A DNA stretch of 64,000 nt from Acinetobacter calcoaceticus ANC 3811 (GCF_000399665.1 NZ_KB976986.1:2105545-2169544), one strand, 5' to 3'. Positions 28,847 to 39,995 are shown, counted from the stretch's first letter. A program made the numbers and translations. Notes: generated from the sequence alone by a model not told the origin.

Positions 28847-29467
28847 TTATCGATTACCAATCAGGAAAATACCAAACACAGTAAAAATACCACCTGAAAT
28901 ACCATCAATCCATTTTGAAAAATTACGATACGCTGCTCTAAAGCTCGGTAATGAAAAAATAAAAGTCACAAAGCAGAACCATAAAATCGTTTCAACCGTA
29001 ACAATAATAAAGAGTAGCCAGTGAACCTGATCAAGTTGAGGGTTGGCTAAAAATAAAGAGAAAACACTACCAAAATAAATAACAGCTTTAGGATTTGATA
29101 GATTCGTTATCAGGCCTTTAATGAAAAATAAGTAAGGTGCTTTTGGTAGCTCTACAGCAACATTGTCTTCTTGCTGCTTTTTTGAAAAAGCTGAACGTAA
29201 CATCTGATAGCCTAACCAACACAAATATAAGCCACCAGCAATCAGTAACCCTTGCTTTAACCAAGCCATTTTCTCAAAAATTAGATTTAATCCCATGAGC
29301 GCTAAACAAGCCCAGAACATAACACCTGCTGTTATACCTGCAACCACTAACATAGCGTCTTTACGTGATCGACTAATCGCTGTTTGAGATACAAGGAAAA
29401 AATCAGGTCCCGGAGTAATAAGTGCACAAAAATGGATAAAAGCTAAAGTAATCAGAGCGAGTAACAT
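28847..29467 (-). CDS. LysE/RhtB-family amino-acid exporter
   Basis: This 206-residue protein has about six transmembrane segments. It opens with LITLAFIHFCALITPGPDFFLVSQTAIS, containing the PGPdff.v signature of the LysE/RhtB exporters. It also has GITAGVMFWACLALMGLN and the mid-protein KGLITNLSNPKAVIYFGSVF motif (NPKa). Members export homoserine, threonine, lysine or related amino acids. CTGGAGGAAAAC precedes the ATG. No regulator gene is adjacent, so the substrate cannot be deduced. Confidence 0.88.
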   Translation of the reverse strand: MLLALITLAFIHFCALITPGPDFFLVSQTAISRSRKDAMLVVAGITAGVMFWACLALMGLNLIFEKMAWLKQGLLIAGGLYLCWLGYQMLRSAFSKKQQEDNVAVELPKAPYLFFIKGLITNLSNPKAVIYFGSVFSLFLANPQLDQVHWLLFIIVTVETILWFCFVTFIFSLPSFRAAYRNFSKWIDGISGGIFTVFGIFLIGNR

Positions 29468-29584
29468 GTTTTCCTCCAGATTGAATTCATTGTTATTTAT
29501 TTAGGAAAAATACATTAGCATTTTTTACTATACGTTAAAATCTTTAAGTCATTTATAAATAGATTCGTTTTATTTTAATTATAA

Positions 29585-29612
29585 AAAAGCCCCCAGAGAG
29601 GCTTTTTTATTA
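29585..29612 (-). terminator. Terminator downstream of ftsK
   Basis: AAAAAGCC and GGCTTTTTT pair across CCCAGAGA, followed by T-rich sequence, just after the ftsK stop on the minus strand. Confidence 0.75.
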
Positions 29613-29623
29613 GGATTGAGATA

Positions 29624-32600
29624 TTAAACCAAAATATCCCGCTTACCATTAGGTCCCATTGCGCTCACAATGCCGTTCTCTTCCATTTGATCAATGATAC
29701 GGGCAGCACGGTTATAACCAAGGCTAAATTTGCGCTGTAATGACGATGTAGAAGCTTTGCGGGTTTCTAAAACAAATGACACACATTGGTCATAAAGTGC
29801 ATCACGGTCAGAACCACCCTCACCGTCTTCAAAACCACGTGAAGTCTGTTCTTCGTCAAATGGCGTCAAGATTTCGTCGACATAATCTGGTTCACCACGT
29901 TCACGCCAAGCATCACAAATGCGGTTTACTTCATCATCACTAATAAATGCACCATGTACACGTTCTGGCTCAATTTTACCAGGTCCTAAGAACAGCATGT
30001 CACCATGACCGAGCAAATCTTCTGCACCACCAGCGTCCAAAATAGTACGCGAGTCAATTTTACTGTTTACACGTAATGCAACACGCGTTGGAATATTGGC
30101 TTTAATCAAACCGGTAATGACATCAACAGATGGACGTTGAGTTGCAAGCAATAGATGGATACCCGCAGCACGAGATTTTTGCGCTAAACGTGTAATCATT
30201 TCCTCTGCTTTTTTACCGACCTGCATAATCATGTCGGCAAACTCATCTGCAACAATCACAATAGATGGTAATGGTGTTAGACGAGGTGCGCGTTCTTGCG
30301 TTGCCGAATCACTTGGTTTCCAAGTTGGGTCAATTAAATCTTCCCCATTCGCAATTGCTTCTTCAACTTTACGATTGTAGTCACTTAATTTACGAATCTT
30401 CAAGAACGACATAAGCTTATAACGGCGTTCCATTTCATTCACACACCAGTTTAATGCGCTTACTGCATCTTTCATGTCAGTAACGACTGGAGTTAATAAA
30501 TGAGGAATATCATTATAGTTTGCAAGTTCAAGCTGTTTTGGATCGATTAAAATCAAACGTAACTGGTCAGGTGTATATTTAAGCAACATCGATAAAATCA
30601 TCGAGTTTACTGCAACCGATTTACCAGAACCTGTTGTACCAGCAACTAACATGTGCGGGGCTTTCGCTAAATCAGTTAATACTGGATTACCTGAAATATC
30701 TTTACCCATTGCCATACTGATTAATGCACTTGGATCACGATATGTTGGCGTTTCTAATAGCTCAATCAAACGCACCATTTCACGGGCACTGTTTGGTACT
30801 TCAATACCAATATACGGTTTACCAGGAATTACTTCCACTACACGAACAGACGCCATCGACATTGAACGGGCTAAGTCACGCGAAATATTCGTGACCTTAG
30901 ATGCTTTAACACCCGGTGCCAAATCCAACTCAAAACGGGTGACTACAGGTCCCGGTTGAGCTTCAACCACTTGAGCTTTAACATTAAATTCTTGTAGCTT
31001 AATTTCAAGTAATTCAGATAAACGCGAAAGCTGCTCTTCAGTGAAGTTAACTTTCTTATTTGGATCAACATTATCGAGCAGCTCAAGGCCAGGTAATGTT
31101 GGTAAATCTAAACGCTTCTTGGCAACTTGCATTGCACGAGACATTGGTCGACCAGCTGCATCTGTTAATGGTGCATCTAAATCGAAATCGTCTTCATCAA
31201 TATCAGGATTTTCCTGAGGTTTCCCAGCAGTTTCCTGCCACGCCTCAATAAACTCTTCTTTTGAAAGTTTATCGGCCTGAATAGTCGTTTGAATAGGAGC
31301 TTTTACAAATGCTGAAGACTGAGCATAACTACTTGCTCTGACAGGTTCTGCTGGCGCAATATCTTCATCTATTAATAAATCATCGAAGTCTTCAAAAACT
31401 TGTTCATTTGCTAAATTTTTAGGTGACTGATTTACATTCGACAAAGGTGCAGAAGTTTCTTTCGCAATATTCACCGATTGCGAAGGAGGTTCTGCGACTA
31501 CATGCTGATCTTGAACAAATGGTGTATGCACATCTGTTGCAGTTTTACTGTTTGGAACCGCAGCAAGCAATTCATCAAAAATCTCATCATCATTCCAGTC
31601 AAGACCATGTAAATCTTGTTTAGCTGTAGATTGAGTTTGATGAACTTGAGAAATGGTTTGCTGGAATTGCTCATGAGCAGGAGCTTGTTCTGTTGAATCA
31701 TCAGCTGCTCTTAAAAGCGCATCAATTTCTTGCTTATGGCTCGCATCATCACGTTGTAAAGCACGCCATACTTCACCGGTAGCGACTAAACGTTGACTAT
31801 CTTTTTCAAGTTTATGGGCTTGCTCAAGCGTATGCTCAAAATTTTGAGTATTTGCAACTGGCGTATCTGCTACAGGCTCAGGTCGGCTTTGCTCTTTGGC
31901 TAGCATATCTGCAAATAGACGCTCAGCAACTGCATCATGTCGTGTTGCTGCTGGTTGTGATGGAGTACTTTCAGATTGAACTGAAGCCACTTTCTCACTT
32001 GAAACATTTGTCTCTGCGTTTTCTGCAACTTTAACTGCCGCTGCTTTGTTAGCAGGCTGAGTCGTTAAATCATAATCCGATTCGTTCGGTGATACATTTT
32101 TATAAAATAAATCTTGTAAATAACTTGGTGTCGCTTTGAGCGTAACCCATGTTTTGCTCCATTGCACCCCAAATGCAAGAGTAAACAAGACCACTCCGAA
32201 AGCCAGTAAAAATAAAGTCGCGCCGTAAATTGTTAGCAATTGAGATAGGCTCTGACCTAACTCGTAACCAATAATTCCCCCAGCCGCATTATCTAAAGTA
32301 TCTGCCGGTAGATTCCAGTGTAAATAAAGCAGGCTAGACACAACCAGAATTAAAAAGAATTGTGCAGCATAACGAAATGGGCGGTTTAAAAAACTACGTG
32401 GCCACCACACCTGAATTGCTTCAATAAAAAGGAAAATTGGAATAAGCAAACTTGCCCATCCTAAAAAACCAAACAGCAAATCTGCAATCCATGCGCCAGC
32501 AATACCACTCGCATTGGATACTTGCTGAGTATCACTGGAAATATGCATCCAGCCCGGGTCAAATGGTGTATATGTTACTGTCGCCAGAAACATATAAATG

Positions 32601-32665
32601 CCAAAAGAAACCAAGAATAATGTCATCAATAAGCGCTGTGCATAAACACTCGACACCGCAGTCAT
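29624..32665 (-). CDS. ftsK: DNA translocase FtsK
   Basis: This 1013-residue protein has about four N-terminal transmembrane helices (within residues 10-170). A long, poorly ordered acidic and glutamine-rich linker (about 190-480) follows. The hexameric motor comes next, with Walker A AGTTGSGKSVAVNS, LILIDPKQLELANY and VIVADEFADMIM. The C-terminal gamma domain (QRKFSLGYNRAARIIDQME) reads polar DNA sequences and activates XerCD at dif. AGGACAG precedes the ATG. It pumps chromosome termini through the septum. The gene is divergent from trxB across about 270 bases. Confidence 0.95.
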   Translation of the reverse strand: MTAVSSVYAQRLLMTLFLVSFGIYMFLATVTYTPFDPGWMHISSDTQQVSNASGIAGAWIADLLFGFLGWASLLIPIFLFIEAIQVWWPRSFLNRPFRYAAQFFLILVVSSLLYLHWNLPADTLDNAAGGIIGYELGQSLSQLLTIYGATLFLLAFGVVLFTLAFGVQWSKTWVTLKATPSYLQDLFYKNVSPNESDYDLTTQPANKAAAVKVAENAETNVSSEKVASVQSESTPSQPAATRHDAVAERLFADMLAKEQSRPEPVADTPVANTQNFEHTLEQAHKLEKDSQRLVATGEVWRALQRDDASHKQEIDALLRAADDSTEQAPAHEQFQQTISQVHQTQSTAKQDLHGLDWNDDEIFDELLAAVPNSKTATDVHTPFVQDQHVVAEPPSQSVNIAKETSAPLSNVNQSPKNLANEQVFEDFDDLLIDEDIAPAEPVRASSYAQSSAFVKAPIQTTIQADKLSKEEFIEAWQETAGKPQENPDIDEDDFDLDAPLTDAAGRPMSRAMQVAKKRLDLPTLPGLELLDNVDPNKKVNFTEEQLSRLSELLEIKLQEFNVKAQVVEAQPGPVVTRFELDLAPGVKASKVTNISRDLARSMSMASVRVVEVIPGKPYIGIEVPNSAREMVRLIELLETPTYRDPSALISMAMGKDISGNPVLTDLAKAPHMLVAGTTGSGKSVAVNSMILSMLLKYTPDQLRLILIDPKQLELANYNDIPHLLTPVVTDMKDAVSALNWCVNEMERRYKLMSFLKIRKLSDYNRKVEEAIANGEDLIDPTWKPSDSATQERAPRLTPLPSIVIVADEFADMIMQVGKKAEEMITRLAQKSRAAGIHLLLATQRPSVDVITGLIKANIPTRVALRVNSKIDSRTILDAGGAEDLLGHGDMLFLGPGKIEPERVHGAFISDDEVNRICDAWRERGEPDYVDEILTPFDEEQTSRGFEDGEGGSDRDALYDQCVSFVLETRKASTSSLQRKFSLGYNRAARIIDQMEENGIVSAMGPNGKRDILV

Positions 32666-32919
32666 ATACTGTCCTGTAACCCATTTAATTATTGGTTTAG
32701 AGATGTGAAGAACTACATTTTAGATCTTCAACGAATGAACTTTATATTATGCACCTGTTCTTACAAAAAAGGTGCATGATTCTTTACAGTTGTTGTTAAC
32801 ATGAGGCACTTCTACATTGTTATATAACTTAATTCGATTGACCTGATCAATATTATCCACATTGATTTAACGCTATTGATCGGCAAATTCACGTATAATT
32901 TTCAAAATTCTCGAAATAA

Positions 32920-33885
<966 letters not shown>

Positions 33886-33897
33886 TTCAATCGATGC

Positions 33898-33932
33898 AAA
33901 AGACATCCAATAAAAGATTGGGTGTCTTTTTT
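33898..33932. terminator. Terminator between trxB and the ABM monooxygenase gene
   Basis: AAAAGACATCCAAT (33898-33911) pairs with ATTGGGTGTCTTTT (33917-33930) with one G.U pair and a five-base loop, followed by more T. Confidence 0.85.
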
Positions 33933-33941
33933 TTATGATGT

Positions 33942-34241
33942 TCATCTCTTCATATTTTCAAAATGGTCTAAATGTGTAAAACGTCCAGAACTCGTCTGGT
34001 ATTGGTCAATCTGAGGAACTAACCGTTGAAAGTGCTCAGACTGAACATGTCGATCTAAAGCGACTCGATCTACCCATTCCTCAATAAAAACAAAATGTCC
34101 TAAATTTTTTATATCATGATATAAATCGTACGCAACACATCCTTCTTCACATCTCGTTTTTTCAATGAGTTCTTGATAAAGGGGTAAAACAAAATCAATT
34201 TTTTTAATATCAATAAAATCTTCTGCAATAATTTTTAGCAT
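33942..34241 (-). CDS. Putative quinol monooxygenase (ABM domain)
   Basis: From the ATG at 34241 this is 99 residues with the dimeric alpha-beta barrel pattern of antibiotic-biosynthesis monooxygenase domains. It includes EKTRCEEGCVAYDLYHD (usual 'sr.EpGcl.Y.l..') and FVFIEEWVDRVALDRHVQSEHFQ (usual 'y...e.w.d.aal.aH..s.hf'). YgiN-type members oxidise quinols or related compounds without cofactor. Longer in-frame starts at 34259 (ATG) and beyond exist; the chosen one aligns best with the family. It is divergent from aat and ends at the trxB terminator. Substrate unknown. Confidence 0.75.
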   Translation of the reverse strand: MLKIIAEDFIDIKKIDFVLPLYQELIEKTRCEEGCVAYDLYHDIKNLGHFVFIEEWVDRVALDRHVQSEHFQRLVPQIDQYQTSSGRFTHLDHFENMKR

Positions 34242-34349
34242 TACGCCAACCTTTTCCATGTATACATTCATGCTAAAGATGAACAATAAAAATTGTCAAT
34301 GATGCTCAGTTACGTTAATTTTGAATTATTCCATTTTATTTTATTTTCT

Positions 34350-35081
34350 ATGCAGAAACTTCCACTCTCTCAATTCATTTTCCCTGACCCCATTGAATCC
34401 GATCCGGATGGTCATGGTTTAATTTGTATTGGAGCTGATCTCTCCCCTTCTACCCTATATGAAGCATACACCCATGGTCTATTTCCTTGGTTCAATGAAG
34501 ATGAACCTATTTGTTGGTGGAGCCCAGAGCCTCGTTGTGTGATCTATCCTCAAAATTACAAGCCAAGCAAGTCACTGCTTAGAAACATGAAAAAATATGA
34601 CTATACAATTACTGTTAATCATGCGTTCGAAGAAGTTATTCGCTCATGTTCTCTACCAAGAAGTTATGCAGATGAAACTTGGATTAGCGAAGATATTATT
34701 CAAGGCTACTGTGAAATGTTTAATGCTGGCTATGGTTATAGCGTGGAAGTTTGGGAGCAAGACAAACTTGTAGGAGGTTTATACGGCATTACGATTGGTA
34801 AAGGATGCTTCGGCGAGTCAATGTTTAGTAATGAGACAGATGTTTCAAAAATGGCTTTTTATACATTAATGCTGATTGGACAAGAAAATCAGTTCCCTTG
34901 GGTAGACTGTCAACTTGTAAATAGTCACTTAATTAGCTTAGGAGCTTGTACACTTTCTCGTCAAGACTACTTAAAATCGTTACAAGATGTAATTATTCAC
35001 CCCTCTATCAATTGGAAAAAGTATCAAGAACGTGTATTTTCAAGTAAAACAATAGCGTTAGATGCAAAATTAATGGAATGA
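34350..35081 (+). CDS. aat: Leucyl/phenylalanyl-tRNA--protein transferase
   Basis: This is 243 residues from the ATG at 34350. It adds Leu or Phe from charged tRNA to N-terminal Lys or Arg of proteins, marking them for ClpAP through ClpS. Family motifs are [64 protein letters not shown] and [16 protein letters not shown]. The frame is open to a TTG at 34293 but that extension lacks family support. bpt begins 18 bases later, so the two N-end-rule transferases form one unit. Confidence 0.94.
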   Translation: MQKLPLSQFIFPDPIESDPDGHGLICIGADLSPSTLYEAYTHGLFPWFNEDEPICWWSPEPRCVIYPQNYKPSKSLLRNMKKYDYTITVNHAFEEVIRSCSLPRSYADETWISEDIIQGYCEMFNAGYGYSVEVWEQDKLVGGLYGITIGKGCFGESMFSNETDVSKMAFYTLMLIGQENQFPWVDCQLVNSHLISLGACTLSRQDYLKSLQDVIIHPSINWKKYQERVFSSKTIALDAKLME

Positions 35082-35099
35082 TAACAGGAGGGACCAATC

Positions 35100-35915
35100 A
35101 TGAAATCATATCACCCGAAGTCCCTTTTAAATGATCTGCAGTATTACATTACTCCACCTCATGATTGCAGCTACCTAGAAAATAAATCGGCGCGCATGGT
35201 GTTTTTAGACCCTATTCATCGGATTGATGTGGTCACTCTTTCAGAACTTTCCCGTTTAGGATTTCGTCGTAGCGGTGACTTCGTTTATCGCCCTGAATGC
35301 CACTTATGCAGACAATGTTTGTCTTGTCGTGTTCCAGTTGCCGAATTCCAAATGAACAGCATGCAAAAAAAAGCGTGGAAACGAAATCAAGATCTGACCA
35401 TGACTATTTTGCCGACTCAGCAAGCAGCACAAATTCATTATGATTTATATGAACGCTATATTAATGAACGCCATGCTGATGGTGACATGTTTCCACCTAG
35501 CTTAGACCAGTTTGAAAAGTTTTTAGTACATAGTTGTACAGATAGCTTTTTCCTTGAGCTTTGGAAAGATAACCGTTTAATCAGTGTGTCTACCTGCGAT
35601 CTAATGGATGATGGACTGTCTGCGGTCTATACTTTCTTTGATCCAGATGAGCATCGCAGATCTCTTGGTGTGTACTCTATTCTGAACCAAATCGAATATG
35701 TTAAATCGCTTGGTTTAGAATATCTTTATTTAGGCTACTGGGTGCCGCACTCAGCCAAAATGAATTATAAATCGCAATACACCCCTTTAGAACTTTTACT
35801 CGATGGGCAATGGCGCCGTTTAAACAGATCCTTATCACCAGACGAAATTCAACAGTTAGGTACGTCGCTTATGACAACATTACCTTCTGAATGGAACAAT
35901 TTAATTATTAAATAA
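35100..35915 (+). CDS. bpt: Aspartate/glutamate leucyltransferase Bpt
   Basis: This 271-residue protein belongs to the ATE/Bpt family, which conjugates Leu to N-terminal Asp or Glu. The N-terminal cysteine cluster YRPECHLCRQCLSCRVPV and LSELSRLGFRRSGDFVYRP match the family. So do the C-terminal YTFFDPDEHRRSLGVYSILNQ and YLYLGYWVPHSAKMNYK stretches. CAGGAGGGACC gives an excellent ribosome-binding site. It is paired with aat, so this locus handles both classes of secondary destabilising residues. clpS and clpA are not in the window. Confidence 0.93.
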   Translation: MKSYHPKSLLNDLQYYITPPHDCSYLENKSARMVFLDPIHRIDVVTLSELSRLGFRRSGDFVYRPECHLCRQCLSCRVPVAEFQMNSMQKKAWKRNQDLTMTILPTQQAAQIHYDLYERYINERHADGDMFPPSLDQFEKFLVHSCTDSFFLELWKDNRLISVSTCDLMDDGLSAVYTFFDPDEHRRSLGVYSILNQIEYVKSLGLEYLYLGYWVPHSAKMNYKSQYTPLELLLDGQWRRLNRSLSPDEIQQLGTSLMTTLPSEWNNLIIK

Positions 35916-35956
35916 TTATGATCTGGCTTTCTTATGAAAAGCAATTAGATCAAAAT

Positions 35957-36412
35957 TTAGAATAAAGAAGCAAAATCATCGGTACAGGTTTTTACCATAA
36001 TGACTGCATGTTCCCGCCCTCCTTCTGGGGTAGGATAATAATTGCGACGGAGGTCGATTTGGTGAAAACCTGTTTTTTCATATAAACCGATAGCGGCTTT
36101 ATTACTTTCACGAACTTCTAAAAATATTTGTACTGGCTGATTTTTTAACTGATCAATTGATGCATTTAATAATTCATATCCTAAGCCCTGACCTTGCACC
36201 TTAGGATCAACTGCCATGAGCAATAAATTTGCTTCATCTAACACTGGTTGTAAAATACAAAAGCCAACGACTCTATTTTTTGACTCAATGACGGTACATT
36301 GATAAGAATTTAAAGATTCTACAAATTGCTGTCTTGACCATGGATGTGTTTGCACTGATTTTTCGATTTGTACAACAATATCAACATCAGTGTTTTGCAT
36401 AATACGAATCAT
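35957..36412 (-). CDS. rimI: Ribosomal protein S18 alanine N-acetyltransferase RimI
   Basis: This is 151 residues from the ATG at 36412 with TGGAA just upstream. It is a GNAT fold with VDPKVQGQGLGYELL as the acetyl-CoA pyrophosphate loop (Q/RxxGxG/A), EVRESNKAAIGLYEKTGF at the C-terminal core and RRNYYP near the end, both typical of RimI. It acetylates the N-terminal alanine of S18. A TTG at 36430 is a less likely start. It converges on bpt. Other GNAT roles cannot be excluded, but the RRNYYP end is characteristic. Confidence 0.88.
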   Translation of the reverse strand: MIRIMQNTDVDIVVQIEKSVQTHPWSRQQFVESLNSYQCTVIESKNRVVGFCILQPVLDEANLLLMAVDPKVQGQGLGYELLNASIDQLKNQPVQIFLEVRESNKAAIGLYEKTGFHQIDLRRNYYPTPEGGREHAVIMVKTCTDDFASLF

Positions 36413-36483
36413 GGGTTCCAGTACAATCAAAGTTTTAAAGTAATGCGTATTATAAAAACTTCACAAGAAAAAACGAGTAAAAA

Positions 36484-36512
36484 AAAGGACAATTAAATTG
36501 CCCTTTTATCAT
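36484..36512 (-). terminator. Terminator downstream of the first PF10118 gene
   Basis: On the minus strand AAAAGGGCAATT pairs with AATTGTCC (one bulge/mismatch) and runs into TTTTTTT, just after the stop of the hydrolase-like gene. Confidence 0.6.
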
Positions 36513-36518
36513 CTTTTT

Positions 36519-37394
36519 TTAAAGACCTAGTTTTTCACGCCAAGTTGCTAACAATGCTGTAGTGTCAGAATCATTTGGGTGAAATTTTGGTCTTAAGAAA
36601 TCAAGTAACTCTGGAATTTGACGGGTCATAAAACCTTTACGTCCATACATGAACTTAAGCATGTACTTAGTATCTTTCCATGTTAATTTTCCATCGGTTT
36701 TTAATAACTTAGCAGTGAAATGTGTCTGAGTTGCAAAAATTAATGCCATTGCAATGATTAAAGCTGTTGAACGCATGAAATAGGCTTTCGGACCTTGCCC
36801 ATACATGCTTGTGTACACATCAAATGCCACAGCTTTGTGTTCATTTTCTTCTACAGCATGCCACATCCACAAATGATACATCGTGTCATCTTGGAACATT
36901 GCTTGTATTTCAGGATTCTGTAAAAGTTCAGCTGCAATCGTAGACGTAAAATGTTCTAGAGCACATGTTCCAGTCAAATCAATCATTTCTTTAGTGTAGC
37001 CAAAAGGTTTCATTAATTTGGTTACAACAGCCGTACCCATATTAATGACTTTTCCTGTTTGCTTTTCCATATGACGTACATCATATCCATAAGCCTGAGC
37101 AGAGGCATTAAATGCTAAATGCTCTTTCGAATGCATTGCTTCTTGACCAATAAAAGCACTTATTTCTTTTTGAAGATCTGGATCGGCAAGCTTTGGATCA
37201 TTTCGAACAGCACGAGTACTATTTACAAAGAACTGCTCACCTTCTGGGAAAAGAGCCGATAATGCGGTCATAAAATGAGTTAATCCTGCATCATAATTCG
37301 CCCAATAGCGTAGGACCTGAGCAAACTCAAAGTCCATACGACGCACAGGAAAACTAGCACCAGCACGATTTGAAATATTTACTTTAGCATTCAT
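36519..37394 (-). CDS. Predicted metal-dependent hydrolase, PF10118 family (copy 1)
   Basis: This 291-residue protein opens MNAKVNISNRAGASFPVRRM. It contains repeated E/H clusters that look like a ferritin-type di-metal site: QEAMHSKEH around residues 84-92, ALEHFTST near 147-154 and WHAVEENEHKAVAFD near 183-197. A hydrophobic stretch (ALIIAMALIFATQTHF) follows. The family is annotated as predicted metal-dependent hydrolases; some relatives are linked to quorum-signal or steroid biology but no reaction is established. It is a clear paralogue of the next gene, which has the same opening and motif order. The start is 12 bases after AAGGAG-like sequence. Confidence 0.82.
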   Translation of the reverse strand: MNAKVNISNRAGASFPVRRMDFEFAQVLRYWANYDAGLTHFMTALSALFPEGEQFFVNSTRAVRNDPKLADPDLQKEISAFIGQEAMHSKEHLAFNASAQAYGYDVRHMEKQTGKVINMGTAVVTKLMKPFGYTKEMIDLTGTCALEHFTSTIAAELLQNPEIQAMFQDDTMYHLWMWHAVEENEHKAVAFDVYTSMYGQGPKAYFMRSTALIIAMALIFATQTHFTAKLLKTDGKLTWKDTKYMLKFMYGRKGFMTRQIPELLDFLRPKFHPNDSDTTALLATWREKLGL

Positions 37395-37581
37395 CTCAGA
37401 CTCCTTTTAAGTGAATAGCTAATTCACATATAACTTTATTTATTTTCTTAATATTTATAATCATACGTCTTTCAATGTGCCAATTAAGTGCAGATGAGGA
37501 CAGAGAAATATCAGATGAGGTCATTAATCACCCCATAAAAGTGCATTGATCTGCTAATAGTTATTGTGAGCACCTAAAAGA

Positions 37582-37606
37582 AAAGGGCTACTCATGAGCC
37601 CTTTCA
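37582..37606 (-). terminator. Terminator downstream of the second PF10118 gene
   Basis: AAAGGGCT (37582-37589) pairs with AGCCCTTT (37597-37604). On the minus strand it is followed by TCTTTTAGG. It separates the two paralogues into independent transcripts. Confidence 0.75.
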
Positions 37607-37624
37607 AATAAACATAGATTTAAC

Positions 37625-38506
37625 TTACAAACCTAATTTTGCTTTCCATGTTTTCAATAGACCCACTGTATCTAAATCATTTGGATGAAAACCAGGCTTA
37701 AAGTAAGCCAGCATTTCTTTAGCCATACCAGTAATAATGCCTTTCGATGGACTATATGCGTATTTATAAATCACCGATAGCTCATCTAGATTTAACTTGT
37801 TGTCTTGCTTTAATAGACGAAGCACAAAAGAAGACTGAATCAAGAAAATCAAAGTCATTGCAAATACGAGAGAACTCGTACGTAAGGCATAAGCTTTTAC
37901 GCCCTTACCAAACACACCTTCATACACGTCAAAAGCTACGGCTTTATGCTCATTTTCTTCGATAGCATGCCAATACCACATAGTTGACATGGTTTCGTCT
38001 GTCATCAACTCTTGAATATGTTTATTGACTAATAACTGTGAAGCAATCGTAGCAGTAAAATGTTCAAGTGCTGTTGTAGCAGTTAGATCAACCATGTCTT
38101 TGGTCATACCAAAAGGTTTGACAATTTTTACAAAAGTTTTGATTGCTGTTTGAATTGCTGTGTCAGTAAACTTCTCTAACGCATCTACATCGTGACCAAA
38201 CTTTTGAGCAGAGGCATTAAAATTCACATGCTCTTGAGTATGCATTGCTTCTTGCCCAATGAAGGCACTAATCTCTTTTTGTAATACTTCATCATCGTTA
38301 ATAGATGGATGATAACGTACAGCCCGTACGCTATCTATGAAGAATTTCTCACCTGCTGGAAACAAGGCTGACAATGCTGTCATAAAGTGTGTTAGTCCAG
38401 CAGAACCATTCATCCAATATTCTGGTACATCATTAAAGTCAAAATTCATACGACGTACTGGAAAACTTGCGCCTGCACGATTCGTAATATTCACTTTAGC
38501 ATTCAT
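37625..38506 (-). CDS. Predicted metal-dependent hydrolase, PF10118 family (copy 2)
   Basis: This is 293 residues from the ATG at 38506, with AAGGAGC upstream. The opening MNAKVNITNRAGASFPVRRM differs from copy 1 by one residue. The E/H clusters QEAMHTQEH, ALEHFTAT and WHAIEENEHKAVAFD are in the same places. Overall the proteins look similar along their full length, so this is a tandem duplication. The gap between them contains the terminator of this copy and a promoter region for copy 1. Function unknown beyond the family name. Confidence 0.82.
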   Translation of the reverse strand: MNAKVNITNRAGASFPVRRMNFDFNDVPEYWMNGSAGLTHFMTALSALFPAGEKFFIDSVRAVRYHPSINDDEVLQKEISAFIGQEAMHTQEHVNFNASAQKFGHDVDALEKFTDTAIQTAIKTFVKIVKPFGMTKDMVDLTATTALEHFTATIASQLLVNKHIQELMTDETMSTMWYWHAIEENEHKAVAFDVYEGVFGKGVKAYALRTSSLVFAMTLIFLIQSSFVLRLLKQDNKLNLDELSVIYKYAYSPSKGIITGMAKEMLAYFKPGFHPNDLDTVGLLKTWKAKLGL

Positions 38507-38667
38507 ACCCAAAGCTCCTTAATAAGCAACCCAAGTTACTCAAACTTTATTGTTCGTTTTCTTGATTCTTATCATACAAAGTTAATAAAAAGGATTAAGT
38601 GTAAATAAGGACATTGAAATATCAGTTAAGGCCAGCTTTTATAGTAATTGTTAGACATTTAGATATA

Positions 38668-38699
38668 AAAAAAGCGCTCTAAAAAGAGCGCTTTTTTTC
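38668..38699 (-). terminator. Terminator of the str operon after tuf
   Basis: AAAAAAAGCGCTCT pairs perfectly with AGAGCGCTTTTTTT over AAAA. It is a strong hairpin 12 bases beyond the tuf stop. Confidence 0.9.
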
Positions 38700-38710
38700 A
38701 CTGAAAGTGA

Positions 38711-39901
38711 TTATGCAGTTACTTTCGCAACAACACCAGCACCTACAGTACGACCACCTTCACGGATCGCAAAACGTAGACCTGGGTCCATTGCGATTGG
38801 GTGGATTAATTCTACTGACATTTCAACGTTGTCACCTGGCATAACCATTTCAACGCCGTCTTGTAATTGGATTGCGCCAGTTACGTCAGTTGTACGGAAG
38901 TAGAACTGTGGACGGTAGCCGTTAAGGAATGGAGTATGACGACCACCTTCTTCTTTAGAAAGTACGTATACTTCTGCATCGAATTTAGTGTGCGGCTTGA
39001 TTGTACCTGGTTTAGCAAGTACTTGACCACGTTGTACGTCTTCACGCTTAGTACCACGTAGAAGAACACCACAGTTCTCGCCTGCACGACCTTCGTCAAG
39101 CAATTTACGGAACATTTCTACGCCAGTTACAGTCGTTACTACTGTGTCACGAATACCAACGATTTCAACTGATTCGCCAACTTTAACGATACCAGATTCA
39201 ACACGGCCTGTTACTACAGTACCACGACCAGAAATAGAGAATACGTCTTCGATTGGCATTAAGAATGCTTTGTCGATAGCACGTTCTGGTTCTGGAATGT
39301 AAGAATCAAGCGCAGCAACCAATTCGATTACAGCAGATTCGCCATACTGACCTTGGTCACCATTAAGTGCAGCAAGCGCTGAACCACGGATGATTGGAGT
39401 GTCATCACCTGGGAAGTCATAAGTAGAAAGAAGTTCACGAACTTCCATTTCTACTAATTCAAGTAATTCTTCATCATCAACAAGGTCACACTTGTTAAGG
39501 AACACAAGAATATAAGGTACACCAACCTGACGAGAAAGAAGGATGTGTTCACGAGTTTGTGGCATTGGACCATCAGTCGCAGCACATACAAGGATCGCGC
39601 CGTCCATCTGAGCAGCACCAGTAATCATGTTTTTAACATAATCGGCGTGGCCCGGGCAGTCTACGTGAGCGTAGTGACGGATTGGAGAATCGTATTCTAC
39701 GTGTGAAGTATTAATTGTAATACCACGTGCTTTTTCTTCAGGTGCCGAGTCGATTTGTGAGTAATCTTTCGCTTCACCGCCGTAAGTTTTTGCACAAATA
39801 GTTGCAATCGCAGCAGTTAAAGTTGTTTTACCATGGTCAACGTGACCGATTGTGCCCACGTTTACGTGTGGCTTATTACGTTCAAACTTGGCTTTAGCCA
39901 T
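38711..39901 (-). CDS. tuf: Translation elongation factor EF-Tu
   Basis: This 396-residue GTPase brings aminoacyl-tRNA to the ribosome. The G motifs are [14 protein letters not shown] (about 19-32), [13 protein letters not shown] and SAL, and the C-terminal barrel ends [25 protein letters not shown] precedes the ATG. It is last in the rpsL-rpsG-fusA-tuf operon. Acinetobacter usually has a second tuf copy elsewhere; only one is in this window. Confidence 0.98.
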   Translation of the reverse strand: MAKAKFERNKPHVNVGTIGHVDHGKTTLTAAIATICAKTYGGEAKDYSQIDSAPEEKARGITINTSHVEYDSPIRHYAHVDCPGHADYVKNMITGAAQMDGAILVCAATDGPMPQTREHILLSRQVGVPYILVFLNKCDLVDDEELLELVEMEVRELLSTYDFPGDDTPIIRGSALAALNGDQGQYGESAVIELVAALDSYIPEPERAIDKAFLMPIEDVFSISGRGTVVTGRVESGIVKVGESVEIVGIRDTVVTTVTGVEMFRKLLDEGRAGENCGVLLRGTKREDVQRGQVLAKPGTIKPHTKFDAEVYVLSKEEGGRHTPFLNGYRPQFYFRTTDVTGAIQLQDGVEMVMPGDNVEMSVELIHPIAMDPGLRFAIREGGRTVGAGVVAKVTA

Positions 39902-39922
39902 GATGATCTTCCTTTATAAACT

Positions 39923-39947
39923 GCTCATGCAGGGTCACTGCACGAGC
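39923..39947 (-). other. Hairpin in the fusA-tuf intergenic region
   Basis: On the minus strand GCTCGTGCAG pairs with CTGCATGAGC (one G.U pair) over a five-base loop. It sits about 22 bases upstream of the tuf start. No T run follows it, so it is not a terminator; it could be an mRNA processing or stability element. Confidence 0.5.
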
Positions 39948-39995
39948 GCTTGGTTTTTAACTAAGAATTAGTTTGGGCTTATAGTAATCGAAAGA

